Shown here in pieces: positions 35,657-42,835 of a stretch of DNA of 64,000 bases. Source of the DNA: Deltaproteobacteria bacterium (GTDB lineage: Bacteria; Desulfobacterota; Desulfarculia; Desulfarculales; Desulfarculaceae); the NCBI GenBank assembly GCA_021811275.1, contig JAJZPI010000002.1, positions 1 to 64,000 of the forward strand. The letters run 5' to 3'. Position numbers and translations under genes: made by a program. Each line of letters begins with the position of its first letter. Position 1 is the stretch's first letter. The notes under the pieces are model-generated. The model saw only the letters and a list, made by a program, of their open reading frames with translations, did not search any database and was not told the origin of the DNA.

Positions 35657-36875
35657 CGGTATCCTTCCCGGCCTCGCCGGCGTTGGCGTAGCCAAGCCGC
35701 TTGAGCACCGCGTCCAGAAGCTTGACGGCTTCGGGGAAGGCGGGCTTGAGCTTCAGGGACAGGGACAGCTGTTCGGCCGCGCACTGGAAGTCGCCCATCT
35801 CCCAATAGCAGCGGGCCATGTTGTAGAGCAGATTCTCGTCCTCGGGGTGGAAGGTGAGCGCCTTCTGGTAGAGATTCAGGGCCAGCTCGTAGTTGCCCTG
35901 GCGGCGGTAGGCCATGCCCAGGTGGTTGTAGACGTGGGCCAGCTCGGGGTCCAGGGCCAGGGCCTTTTGGTAAAACTCCACCGCCTCGTCTACGTAGCCG
36001 GCCTTTGAAAGGGCGTCGCCGATCTTGGCCGGCAGGCGGGGGTTGGCGGGGTCGGCCCGGCAAGCCTCGCCGAACAGGCCCATGGCCTCCTGCAGGCGCA
36101 TCAGCTCCAATTCCAGCTCGCCCATGAAGAAATAGATGCTGGAGCGGGCCTGTCCGGCGGCGGTCAGCTTCTTGGCGGCGCCCACCGCCCCGGCCAGGAC
36201 CTTCAGGGCCTCCTCCAGCCTGCCCACGGCCTGATAGACCTCGGCCAGGCCCAGAAAGGCGCGCAGGCTGGAGGGGTGGGCCTTGAGGGTGGCCAGGAAG
36301 ACTTCCTCGGCGCCCGCGAAATCGCCCTTGTCCTTGAGCAGCTTGCCCAGGCTGAGCTGGGCCTCTTCCTCGGCCTTGACGGAGATGGCCAGGCGGTAGG
36401 CCTTTTCGGCCGCGTCCAGGTCGCCACGGCGCATGGCCTGGCGGGCGCTGCCGATCTGCTCGAGGTAGGTCTCCTCCTTTTCGTCGACATAGGGAGCCAG
36501 CGCCGCCTCCACCGCTTGGCGCAGGTCGCTGGCCTCCAGGGGCAACAGCACCACCCCGGCGGGTTCGACCGACTTGGCCTGCCCGACGGTTTCCTGATCC
36601 CGGCGGTCGACGGTCAGTATCACCGGCAGTCCCTTTAAGCGCTCGTCGGAACCCATCATGGCCAAAAGCTGGAAGCCGGAGATGGGCTGCTGCTTGGCCG
36701 CGCAGATCACCAGGTGCAGCCTTTTGCCGGCCAGGAGCCGGTTGGCCTCATCGACCGAACGCACCCGCCAGACCCGATAGAAGTGAAAGGGCTCCAGCGC
36801 CGCGTCGAGGGTGTCCAGGGCGGTGGAAATGGGGTCGACGAGGAGGACGTTCATGCGGCGGTAACTGAGCTTCAA
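35652..36875 (-). CDS. Pseudo-receiver plus TPR-repeat protein
   Basis: This is a 407-residue cytoplasmic protein. Residues 8-125 fold like a response-regulator receiver (MNVLLVDPISTALDTLDAAL, LPVILTVDRRDQE), but the phosphoacceptor Asp is missing: the strand reads LHLVICAAKQQPISGF. About seven TPR units follow to residue 390, including LAHVYNHLGMAYRRQGNYEL and ENLLYNMARCYWEMGDF. It is probably a scaffold whose receiver fold is used for protein contact rather than phosphorylation. The start is TTG 36875, with GGGAGG four bases upstream; the later ATG 36854 lacks a ribosome site. The gene ends inside a family 1 repeat. Confidence 0.82.
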   Translation of the reverse strand: MKLSYRRMNVLLVDPISTALDTLDAALEPFHFYRVWRVRSVDEANRLLAGKRLHLVICAAKQQPISGFQLLAMMGSDERLKGLPVILTVDRRDQETVGQAKSVEPAGVVLLPLEASDLRQAVEAALAPYVDEKEETYLEQIGSARQAMRRGDLDAAEKAYRLAISVKAEEEAQLSLGKLLKDKGDFAGAEEVFLATLKAHPSSLRAFLGLAEVYQAVGRLEEALKVLAGAVGAAKKLTAAGQARSSIYFFMGELELELMRLQEAMGLFGEACRADPANPRLPAKIGDALSKAGYVDEAVEFYQKALALDPELAHVYNHLGMAYRRQGNYELALNLYQKALTFHPEDENLLYNMARCYWEMGDFQCAAEQLSLSLKLKPAFPEAVKLLDAVLKRLGYANAGEAGKDTA

Positions 36876-36976
36876 GAGCCCTCCCGGGGTTTCGGGTATC
36901 CCATTTCCCTATAATACACGCCGAGGCGCCAAGGCAAGGGGGCTAGGTTGGACGTCGCCCGCCGCCGTCGAGGCGC

Positions 36977-37006
36977 TTGACCCCGCCGCCACTCTGTCCG
37001 TATCCT
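36977..37006 (+). promoter_or_regulatory. Probable promoter of the baeRF10 gene
   Basis: TTGACC (36977-36982), an 18-base spacer and TATCCT (37001-37006). This leaves a leader of about 275 bases before the ATG at 37288, in which a small ORF lies. Confidence 0.45.
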
Positions 37007-37058
37007 AATAGTCAGGGCACACGCAGCGCCCTTAATTCGGCTTCCGCACGGAGGAGCC

Positions 37059-37295
37059 ATGACCTGTCCGGCCCACGGACGGACTTCAGCCTTCTCTCCA
37101 AGCCCCTGTCCGCGCAGCCTTCCACCCTGCCCGGCCGGCCCCGGCCCCAGCCGGCCTCCCCGGCCGGGCATAGCCATTGATCCGGCCAGCCCGCCCCGGT
37201 CCTTTCGCGAGGCCGGGGCTGTCCGTTCCCACCGCCGGTCCCCGACCATCACGGGAGGGCGACCCCAGAGCAACGGAGGAAAAAGGCATGCTTGA
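37059..37295 (+). CDS. Possible small leader ORF, 78 residues
   Basis: An ATG preceded by CGGAGG at five bases opens a frame that overlaps the next start by eight bases. Its product is Pro/Arg/Ser-rich with no recognisable fold, so it may not make a stable protein. A role in coupling translation of the downstream gene is possible. The strong ribosome site is the only real support. Confidence 0.25.
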   Translation: MTCPAHGRTSAFSPSPCPRSLPPCPAGPGPSRPPRPGIAIDPASPPRSFREAGAVRSHRRSPTITGGRPQSNGGKRHA

Positions 37296-38415
37296 CCCCG
37301 GTGAACTGCTTAGCCTGGCGGAAAAGAACACCCGGCCCCACCCCACCTTAAGCCTGTACCTGGCCCTGGACCAATCGCGCGAGGCCAGGCTTCTCTCGCT
37401 GGGCCAGATGGTCCGGCGGCAGGAGCAGAAGATGGCCGAGAGCGGCCAGGCCGAGGCCTGGAAAGCCCTGGCCGCCGACCTGGAGAGATCCACCCGGCTG
37501 GTGGAGGAACTGCCCACCGGACCCCACAAGGGACTGGCCTTGTTCGCCTGCGCGGGCCAGAACCTCTTCGCCTCCTACACCCTGCCCCTGAGCGTGCCCA
37601 ACCTGTTGGAAGTGGGCGCCGTCCCCTATATCCGCCCCCTGACCGCCCTGCTCAGCGACCACCGCCGCACCCTGGTGGCCGTGCTGGACCGGCGACGGGC
37701 CCGCTTCCTGGAGGGCTACCTGGGCGGCCTGCAGGAGTTGGAGGACCTGGCGCTCGCCAACGACGCGGCCCCTCCCGAGCGCGACGGCGACCAGGGCCGG
37801 GCCGGCGACAGCAGCCTGAACCGCCGGGCCGAGGAGGCCCTGACCCGCTATCTCAAGCAGGTGGCGGCCACCCTCATGAGCGAATTCAAGACCCGGAAGG
37901 CCCAGGAGATTCTGGTGGGCGGCTCCAAGGCGGCGGTGGAGGCCCTGCTGGGCCAGTTGCACCCCTACCTGGCCCCCAAGCTGGGGGCGAGCTTCATCTG
38001 CGAGTCCGGGGCCTCCCTGCGCCAACTGGGCGAGGAGGTGGCCCGGGCCCAGGCCGAGGCGGCGCGTCAGCGTCAGGCCAAGCTCCTGGACAAGCTGGGC
38101 GAGAGCCTGGGCAGCCGGGGCCAGGCCGCTCCGGGGCTCATGGAGACCCTGGCCGCCCTGCACGAGGGCAGGGTGCACACCCTGTTCGTGCGCCGGGGCT
38201 TCACCCACCCCGGCGGCTTCTGCGCGGACTGCGGCCGTCTGCGCGACCAGGCCGGGGCCTGTCCCCTGTGCAAGACCGAGATGACGCCGGTTGAGGATGT
38301 GGTCAACTTGGCCGTGGCCCGGGCCCTGGATTCCGGCGCGGCCCTGGTGCAAGTGGAGGGCGACTCCATCCTGGACAAGATGGGGGGCGTGGCCGCGCTC
38401 ATGCGCTACGCTTAA
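37288..38415 (+). CDS. baeRF10-type eRF1-like protein with zinc ribbon
   Basis: This 375-residue protein belongs to the bacterial/archaeal eRF1-related (baeRF) group. The N-terminal part (TLSLYLALDQSREARLLSLG) and the middle domain (HRRTLVAVLDRRRARFLEGY) have the pattern of these peptidyl-tRNA-hydrolase-like folds. The C-terminal domain resembles the eRF1/L7Ae-like third domain (GALVQVEGDSILDKMGG ending). It contains a four-cysteine zinc ribbon, CADC-x8-CPLC. The catalytic GGQ of eRF1 is not visible; baeRF families usually lack it. Roles in rescue of stalled ribosomes are proposed for relatives. GGAGGAAAAAGGC precedes ATG 37288. A terminator follows. Confidence 0.78.
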   Translation: MLDPGELLSLAEKNTRPHPTLSLYLALDQSREARLLSLGQMVRRQEQKMAESGQAEAWKALAADLERSTRLVEELPTGPHKGLALFACAGQNLFASYTLPLSVPNLLEVGAVPYIRPLTALLSDHRRTLVAVLDRRRARFLEGYLGGLQELEDLALANDAAPPERDGDQGRAGDSSLNRRAEEALTRYLKQVAATLMSEFKTRKAQEILVGGSKAAVEALLGQLHPYLAPKLGASFICESGASLRQLGEEVARAQAEAARQRQAKLLDKLGESLGSRGQAAPGLMETLAALHEGRVHTLFVRRGFTHPGGFCADCGRLRDQAGACPLCKTEMTPVEDVVNLAVARALDSGAALVQVEGDSILDKMGGVAALMRYA

Positions 38416-38430
38416 CTTATTGCGCGCCAA

Positions 38431-38469
38431 GCCGCCAGGGCGGGGAAGCCCCCGCCCTGGCGGCGTTTT
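38431..38469 (+). terminator. Rho-independent terminator after the baeRF10 gene
   Basis: A 15-bp perfect stem (38431-38445 with 38450-38464) closes an AAGC loop and is followed by GTTTTC. Confidence 0.8.
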
Positions 38470-38537
38470 CGGACTCGGCGAAGGACCCGGTTCCTGGCTC
38501 CGCCGGGGCCATGGCCCTAAAAGGAAGAAGACGCGGA

Positions 38538-38572
38538 AGGCGGGTTACGCTTGCGCTAACCCGCCCTACATT
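38538..38572. repeat. GGCGGGTTACGC palindromic intergenic repeat
   Basis: GGCGGGTTACGCTTGCGC followed by TAACCCGCCCTAC is a short palindrome. The same type occurs at 55488-55518. Such REP-like units are common in intergenic DNA of Gram-negative bacteria. Confidence 0.65.
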
Positions 38573-38654
38573 TTCCCGGCTTCTCCACCGAACAAGCCCT
38601 GCGAAAGCGCGCGAGGCAAGGGAGCGATACGCCGCCCGCGAGCGGCCATGTTTG

Positions 38655-38750
38655 GCAACAACCAGGAGCGGGAGCGTATGAGGCCGGCCCGAAGGATGGT
38701 TTCACCGACCCGCCTTGGCGCCCGCGGCACGCGGGCGACTCGCTTTAGCC
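38655..38750 (+). repeat. Family 2 dispersed repeat
   Basis: This copy runs from CAACCAGGAGCGGGAGCGT through GACCCGCCTTGGCGCCCG to the palindromic GCCCGCGGCACGCGGGC. The 38416-38764 gap contains only the terminator and the two repeat types. Confidence 0.6.
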
Positions 38751-38764
38751 ACGGCGTTACGCCG

Positions 38765-39808
38765 TTAGAAGCGGAGGGTGATCGAGCCGGCGGGCCCCAC
38801 CCCGGCGCGGCCGATTACCGCCGCGGCCAGCCCGCGCTCCTTGAGCAGGGCCAGGGCCCGCTCCAGGCAGGGCTCGTCCAGGCCCATCAGCAGGCCGCCG
38901 GAGGTTTGGGCGTCGGCCAGCAGGTCGTAAAGCACGGGGTCGGGGCTGCCCTCGATGAGAACGGAGCGTTCGCAGAAGGCGCGGTTGGCGTGGGAGCCCA
39001 CGGGGACCAGGCCCAGGGATGCCATCTCGCGGGCTTCCTTGAGGATGGGCACTTGGCCGGCGATGATCTCCAGGCCCAGTCCGGAGGCTTGGGCCAGCTC
39101 CAGGGCGTGGCCCAACAGGCCGAAGCCAGTGATGTCGGTGGCCCCGCGGACTCCGCACATGGCCATGACCTCGGCCCCGCCGGCGTTGAGCTGGCCCATG
39201 ACCTCCACGGCCTCGGCCACGGCCGCCGGGCTGGCCAGGCGGGCCTTCAAGGCTGTGGCCACCACCCCGGTGCCCAGGGGTTTGGTGAGCACCAGAACCT
39301 GCCCGGGCTTGAGCCCGGCGTTGGTCACCACCTTGGCGGGGTGCACCACCCCGGTCACGGACAGGCCGTACTTCAGTTCGGGGTCTTCCACGGAATGGCC
39401 GCCGGCCAGACAGGCCCCGGCCTCGTGTACCTTGTCCAGCCCGCCTTTCAGGATGTCGCGGAAAATCTCGGGGGGCATTTCCTTGACCGGAAAACAGCAT
39501 ACGTTCATGGCGGTGAGGGGCCGGCCGCCCATGGCATAGACGTCGGAGAGGGAGTTGGCGGCGGCGATTTGGCCGAAGAGATAGGGATCGTTGACGATGG
39601 GAGTGAAAAAATCGACGGTGAGGATCAGGGCCAGCTCGTCGGTGAGCTTGTAGACCCCCGCGTCGTCGGCCGTGCCCGCGCCCACCAACAGGCGCGGATC
39701 GGTCTCGGCGGGCAGGCCCGATAGGATGTTGGCCAGGTCGCCCGGACCTATCTTGGCCGCTCAACCGGCGGCGCGGGCCTTTTCGGCCAGCTTGTAGTCG
39801 TCGTTCAA
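38765..39808 (-). CDS. selD: Selenide, water dikinase, a selenoprotein (Sec16 encoded by UGA)
   Basis: This 347-residue enzyme makes selenophosphate from selenide and ATP. From ATG 39688 onward the frame is an ordinary SelD (DDAGVYKLTDELALILTVDF, AMGGRPLTAMNVCCFPVKEM, CLAGGHSVEDPE). The conserved N-terminus lies upstream across one in-frame TGA at 39763-39761. From TTG 39808, with GGGAG seven bases upstream, it reads MNDDYKLAEKARAAG-U-AAKIGPGDL. This aligns U16 and K19 with the catalytic Cys17 and Lys20 of E. coli SelD (also 347 residues). The TGA is therefore a selenocysteine codon, supported by a hairpin directly after it. An annotation that starts at 39688 would lose the active site. It follows the selenium-associated lysR gene on the same strand. 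Confidence 0.93.
39731..39758 (-). promoter_or_regulatory. Bacterial SECIS hairpin in selD
   Basis: Directly after the UGA, GGCCA pairs with TGGCC and, beyond a five-base bulge (AGATA), GGTC pairs with GACC around the loop CGGGC. The apical loop starts 17 bases after the UGA, within the range used by SelB in bacteria. Confidence 0.75.
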
Positions 39809-39829
39809 GGTAGTGCTCCCGGTGTTGGC

Positions 39830-39856
39830 GCGGGGCGGCCGGACCGGCCGCCCCGC
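39830..39856 (-). terminator. Perfect hairpin between lysR and selD
   Basis: GCGGGGCGGCCGG pairs with CCGGCCGCCCCGC (13 bp, one-base centre). It sits 9 bases past the lysR stop and 21 before the selD start codon. It has no T-tract, so it may set the ratio of the two products rather than fully terminate. Confidence 0.5.
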
Positions 39857-39865
39857 CTACTAATT

Positions 39866-40759
39866 CTACTCCCCCTGCTCGGCCAGGCACAGGGCCAGGA
39901 AGGCCTGGGCGGCGGGGGAATGGGTGCGGCGGCGGCGGGTGACCAGGTGGAATTGGCGGGTGATGTCCAGCCCCTCCACCTCCAGGAGCACCACCCGGCC
40001 GGAGGCCAGGTCGTCCTCCACGGCCCGGCGGCTCAAGAGCCCCACGCCCACCTGGGCGCGCACGGCCATGAGCACGGCCACGGTGGAGCCCATCTGGGCG
40101 GCCACCTCCAGGTCCTTAAGCTCCAGACCGGCCTTGCGCAGGGCCTTGGCCAGGGCCTGGCGGGTGCCGCTGCCCGGCTCGCGCAGGATGACGGGGGTGT
40201 GGGTCAGCTCGGTCAGGGTCAGTCTGCGCCCGGCGAGGGGATGGCCGGGCCAGGCCGCCAGGACCACCTGGTCGTCCATCATGGGGGTGAAGGCCAGGCG
40301 CTCGTCGTCGATGGCCGCCCCCACCATGCCCACCTCCAGCTCGCCCTTGAGCACCTTCTCGGTGATCTCGCTGGTGTCGCCGATGGTGAGGGTGACCTGC
40401 ACCTCCGGGTGCAGCAGGCGGTAGCGGCCTATGATCTCGGGCAGGACGTACTGGCCGGGGTGGGTGGAGCCGCCCAGGAGCAGCTCTCCGCGCAGGCGGC
40501 CCAGGTAGGCGTCCACGGCGCGCTGGGCCTGCTCGACCATCTCCAGAATCTGCTTGGCGTGGGCGATGAGAACCTCGGCGGCGCGGGTGGGGATGATCTC
40601 CCGTCCCAGACGGTCGAAGAGGTTGACCCCCAGCTCGGTCTCCAGGCTCTTGATGTGGCCGCTCACCGTGGGCTGGCTGAGAAGCACCTCCTCGGCGGCG
40701 CGGGAGAAAGACCTGCACTCGTAAACCTTTGTGAAAACTTGTAATCGTCTAAGGTCCAT
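39866..40759 (-). CDS. Selenium metabolism-associated LysR family regulator
   Basis: This 297-residue LysR-type regulator has an N-terminal winged helix-turn-helix (MDLRRLQVFTKVYECRSFSR, LLSQPTVSGHIKSLETELGV). The substrate-binding domain is of periplasmic-binding-protein type (ELLLGGSTHPGQYVLPEIIG, LEVGMVGAAIDDERLAFTP, GVGLLSRRAVEDDL). It lies directly upstream of selD on the same strand, and a LysR subfamily is known to accompany selenium genes in such bacteria. I infer control of selD and perhaps its own promoter, where an inverted repeat overlaps the -10. GAGGA precedes ATG 40759. Confidence 0.9.
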   Translation of the reverse strand: MDLRRLQVFTKVYECRSFSRAAEEVLLSQPTVSGHIKSLETELGVNLFDRLGREIIPTRAAEVLIAHAKQILEMVEQAQRAVDAYLGRLRGELLLGGSTHPGQYVLPEIIGRYRLLHPEVQVTLTIGDTSEITEKVLKGELEVGMVGAAIDDERLAFTPMMDDQVVLAAWPGHPLAGRRLTLTELTHTPVILREPGSGTRQALAKALRKAGLELKDLEVAAQMGSTVAVLMAVRAQVGVGLLSRRAVEDDLASGRVVLLEVEGLDITRQFHLVTRRRRTHSPAAQAFLALCLAEQGE

Positions 40760-40839
40760 GCTCGTCCTCGCGCAAAGTGGGGAGGGGTGGAGGCCAAAAA
40801 GACCAAAAATTATTAGGCATATGGATTATTTCACTTTCA

Positions 40840-40868
40840 TATATAGTCAATATCTATATTTATGTCAA
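40840..40868 (-). promoter_or_regulatory. Consensus sigma-70 promoter of lysR-selD
   Basis: Minus strand TTGACA (40868-40863), a 17-base spacer and TATATA (40845-40840) in a roughly 100-base AT-rich island. This is the best promoter match in the window. Confidence 0.8.
40842..40858 (-). promoter_or_regulatory. Inverted repeat overlapping the lysR-selD promoter
   Basis: TATAG-N7-CTATA lies in the spacer and over the -10, and it fits the T-N11-A type of LysR site. Binding here would repress transcription. Confidence 0.4.
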
Positions 40869-40926
40869 TCGTCTGGCGAGACGTTTTTGGCGTTTCCTGG
40901 CTTTTACTGGAGACGCTGTGGGGGAG

Positions 40927-41310
40927 GGAGCGAAGCCGGCCTGTAAGCCGAGTTCTGTTCCGGGCCTGATGGCCCGGCGATGGTCATTCCTCTAGGACGC
41001 CGGTTGCCCGGCGTCTCCAGCGACCTACCCGGAGGCTTCGGACGGGCCGCCCTCAAACGCCTCCCTATTTGGTCTTGCACCGGATGGGGTTTGCCTAGCC
41101 CCGGGCGTCGCCGCCCGGACTGGTGAGCTCTTACCTCACCGTTTCACCCTTACCGCCTCCCCGGGGGGAAACGGCGGTCTGCTTTCTGTGGCGCTTTCCG
41201 TGGGGTCGCCCCCCCTGGCCGTTAGCCAGCATCCCGCCCTCTGGTGCTCGGACTTTCCTCCCGCCCCCCTCTGGGAAGGGGGCCGGCGACCATCCGGCCG
41301 ACTTCGCTCC
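40927..41310 (-). ncRNA. rnpB: RNase P RNA, class A
   Basis: The minus strand shows the conserved blocks of bacterial RNase P RNA in order: GAGGAAAGTCCGAGC near the 5' end; CAGAAAGCAGACCGCC; GGTAAGGGTGAAACGGTG; GGTAAGAGCTCACC; GCAAGACCAAATAGGGAG; and ACAGAACTCGGCTTACAGG at the 3' end. The ends pair as GGAGCGAAG/CTTCGCTCC to make helix P1, which sets the limits at about 384 bases. This RNA is the catalytic subunit that matures tRNA 5' ends. Confidence 0.97.
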
Positions 41311-41317
41311 CGTGTAC

Positions 41318-41323
41318 ATTATA
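41318..41323 (-). promoter_or_regulatory. -10 box of rnpB
   Basis: A perfect TATAAT on the minus strand ends seven bases before the predicted 5' end of rnpB. No good -35 box is seen 16-18 bases upstream. Between here and 41479 I see no gene. Confidence 0.6.
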
Positions 41324-41479
41324 AGGCATGGGACAACCTGCCGCAGGCGGGCGGGCGCCGCCCGCCCTGGGTCTGGGTTTTTTTGTATTCGCCGCTACGG
41401 GCCCTCAACGGGAGCCCGCGAGGCCCGGGCGGGCGCGAGCGCTTTCGACCCGCTTCGGCAGCCCGGGAGCCGGGCCGCC

Positions 41480-42109
41480 TCAGCCCTCGTCCATGGCCTG
41501 GTTGGCAAGCTCGTCGGCCAGGGCGTTTTGGGCGCGGGGCACGTGGACCAGGCGGGCGCGCTCGAAGCGGGCCAACAGGGCGCGGGCCTCCTCATAGAGC
41601 GGCAGCAGGTGGGGTGCCCTGACCTTGTACTGGCCGTTCAGCTGGCGCACCAAAAGCTCGCTGTCCAGGCGCACCTCCAAGCGGCGCACGCCCAGGCGCA
41701 AGGCCTCTTCAAGGCCCATGAGCAGGCCATGGTACTCCGCCACGTTGTTGGTGGTCTGGCCCAGGTAGCGCTTGAGCAGGGCGACCTCGCCGCCCTGGGG
41801 GTCCAGGAGAACCGCGCCGGCCCCGGCGGGGCCGGGGTTGCCCCGCGAGCCGCCATCGGCGTGCAGGATGTGGGGGCCCGGTTCTTGCCCCGGAGCCCGC
41901 GGCGGGGCCGGGGAAGGGGCCGGAGGGCTGAAGGGCAGCTTGGCAGGGACCGAGCCCATGGCCTGGCCGGCCCGCTCCAGACAGCGGGCCAATTCCCCGG
42001 CGTCCACCCCCAACTCCTCGGGCTGGGGCAGCCGGCCCCGGACGGTCAGGCCCTCGGCCAGCCGCGCCAGCCAGCCGGGGCAGGGATCCCCGCCGGGCCG
42101 GCGGCTCAC
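41480..42109 (-). CDS. Ribonuclease HI family protein
   Basis: This 209-residue protein has an N-terminal extension (about 1-75) that may be disordered or bind nucleic acid, followed by an RNase H domain. The four acidic catalytic residues are visible: Asp in [18 protein letters not shown], Glu in NNVAEYHGLLMGLEEAL, Asp in RLDSELLVRQLNGQY and Asp in AQNALADELANQAMD. This type cuts RNA in RNA-DNA hybrids. Its start codon overlaps the stop of the zinc-ribbon gene by four bases (ATGA), so the two are translationally coupled. Confidence 0.9.
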   Translation of the reverse strand: MSRRPGGDPCPGWLARLAEGLTVRGRLPQPEELGVDAGELARCLERAGQAMGSVPAKLPFSPPAPSPAPPRAPGQEPGPHILHADGGSRGNPGPAGAGAVLLDPQGGEVALLKRYLGQTTNNVAEYHGLLMGLEEALRLGVRRLEVRLDSELLVRQLNGQYKVRAPHLLPLYEEARALLARFERARLVHVPRAQNALADELANQAMDEG

Positions 42110-42834
42110 TTCAGGTCGGCCAGCGGCTCGGCGTCGGCCCAGTAGAGCAGGCGCTTGCAGGACTGGCAGGCCATGATCTTGTCCAGCCGTTGCAGCTCGT
42201 TGAACTGCTGGGGCGGGATGTCCATGTGGCAGGCCAGGCAGGTGCCGTTGGAGACCGGGGCCAGGGCCACGCCCTGCTTGCGTTTGCGGATGAAGTCGTA
42301 CTCCTTGAGCAGGGTCTCCTCCACCACCTTGGCCAGTTCCTGGCGCTCGCTGTCCAGCGCGCTCACCAGCTTGCCCACCTCCTGGGCGCGCCGGGAAAGC
42401 TCCTGACGCTGGGCCTCCACCTTGGCGCTGGCCACCGCGTGCTGCTCGCTGATGCTCTTGACCTGGCGTTGCAGGGCCTCGTGGCGCTCCATCAGCTCCA
42501 ACAGCAGGTCCTCGCTGCCCTTGACGCTGTCGCGGGCCTCCTCGATCTCGGCGGTGGCCGCCTTGTACTCGCGCTGGGTCTTGGCCCCCATGAGGCGGCT
42601 CTCGGCCTTGCGCATGCGCTGGCGCACGGCCTCCACGCTGGCCTCCAGCTCGCGACGCTGGGCGGCAACCTGCTCCAGGTCGGCGCTGGCCGCGGCCAGG
42701 GCCTGGCCCAGGCGGTCCTCATCCAGGCTTAGCTCGGCCAGGCGCAGGGGTATGGTCTCCTGCTCCTGCGTCAGCCCGAAAAGAGTTTTGTCCACCGCCT
42801 GTAGCTTGATGAGAAACCTGATCTGTTCCAGCAC
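42106..42834 (-). CDS. Coiled-coil protein with C4 zinc ribbon
   Basis: This 242-residue protein is a long antiparallel-looking coiled-coil (about 10-180, VEAVRQRMRKAESRLMGAKT, ISEQHAVASAKVEAQRQEL). It ends in a zinc ribbon with two Cys pairs, CLAC-x(~22)-CQSC. The pattern QREYKAATAEIEE and NGTCLACHMDIPPQQFNELQ is typical of the bacterial C4-type zinc-ribbon family, which is often next to Nif3 genes, as here. Start is GTG 42834 with AAGGAGG six bases upstream. Its ribosome site lies in the end of the nif3 gene. The role is unknown, possibly nucleic-acid binding. Confidence 0.85.
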   Translation of the reverse strand: MLEQIRFLIKLQAVDKTLFGLTQEQETIPLRLAELSLDEDRLGQALAAASADLEQVAAQRRELEASVEAVRQRMRKAESRLMGAKTQREYKAATAEIEEARDSVKGSEDLLLELMERHEALQRQVKSISEQHAVASAKVEAQRQELSRRAQEVGKLVSALDSERQELAKVVEETLLKEYDFIRKRKQGVALAPVSNGTCLACHMDIPPQQFNELQRLDKIMACQSCKRLLYWADAEPLADLK

Positions 42835-42835
42835 C

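Noticed and set aside
38291-39724. A 477-codon plus-strand frame opposite selD
   Set aside because: It is antisense to selD, crosses a terminator and two repeats, and has biased G/H/A/Q composition.
39688-39890. Start of selD at the internal ATG 39688, with the TGA read as a true stop
   Set aside because: The sequence upstream of 39688 keeps the conserved SelD N-terminus in frame on both sides of the TGA, with a SECIS-like hairpin.
41123-42145. A 340-codon plus-strand frame over the RNase P RNA and RNase H genes
   Set aside because: It crosses rnpB and lies antisense to the RNase H catalytic motifs; no domain is seen.
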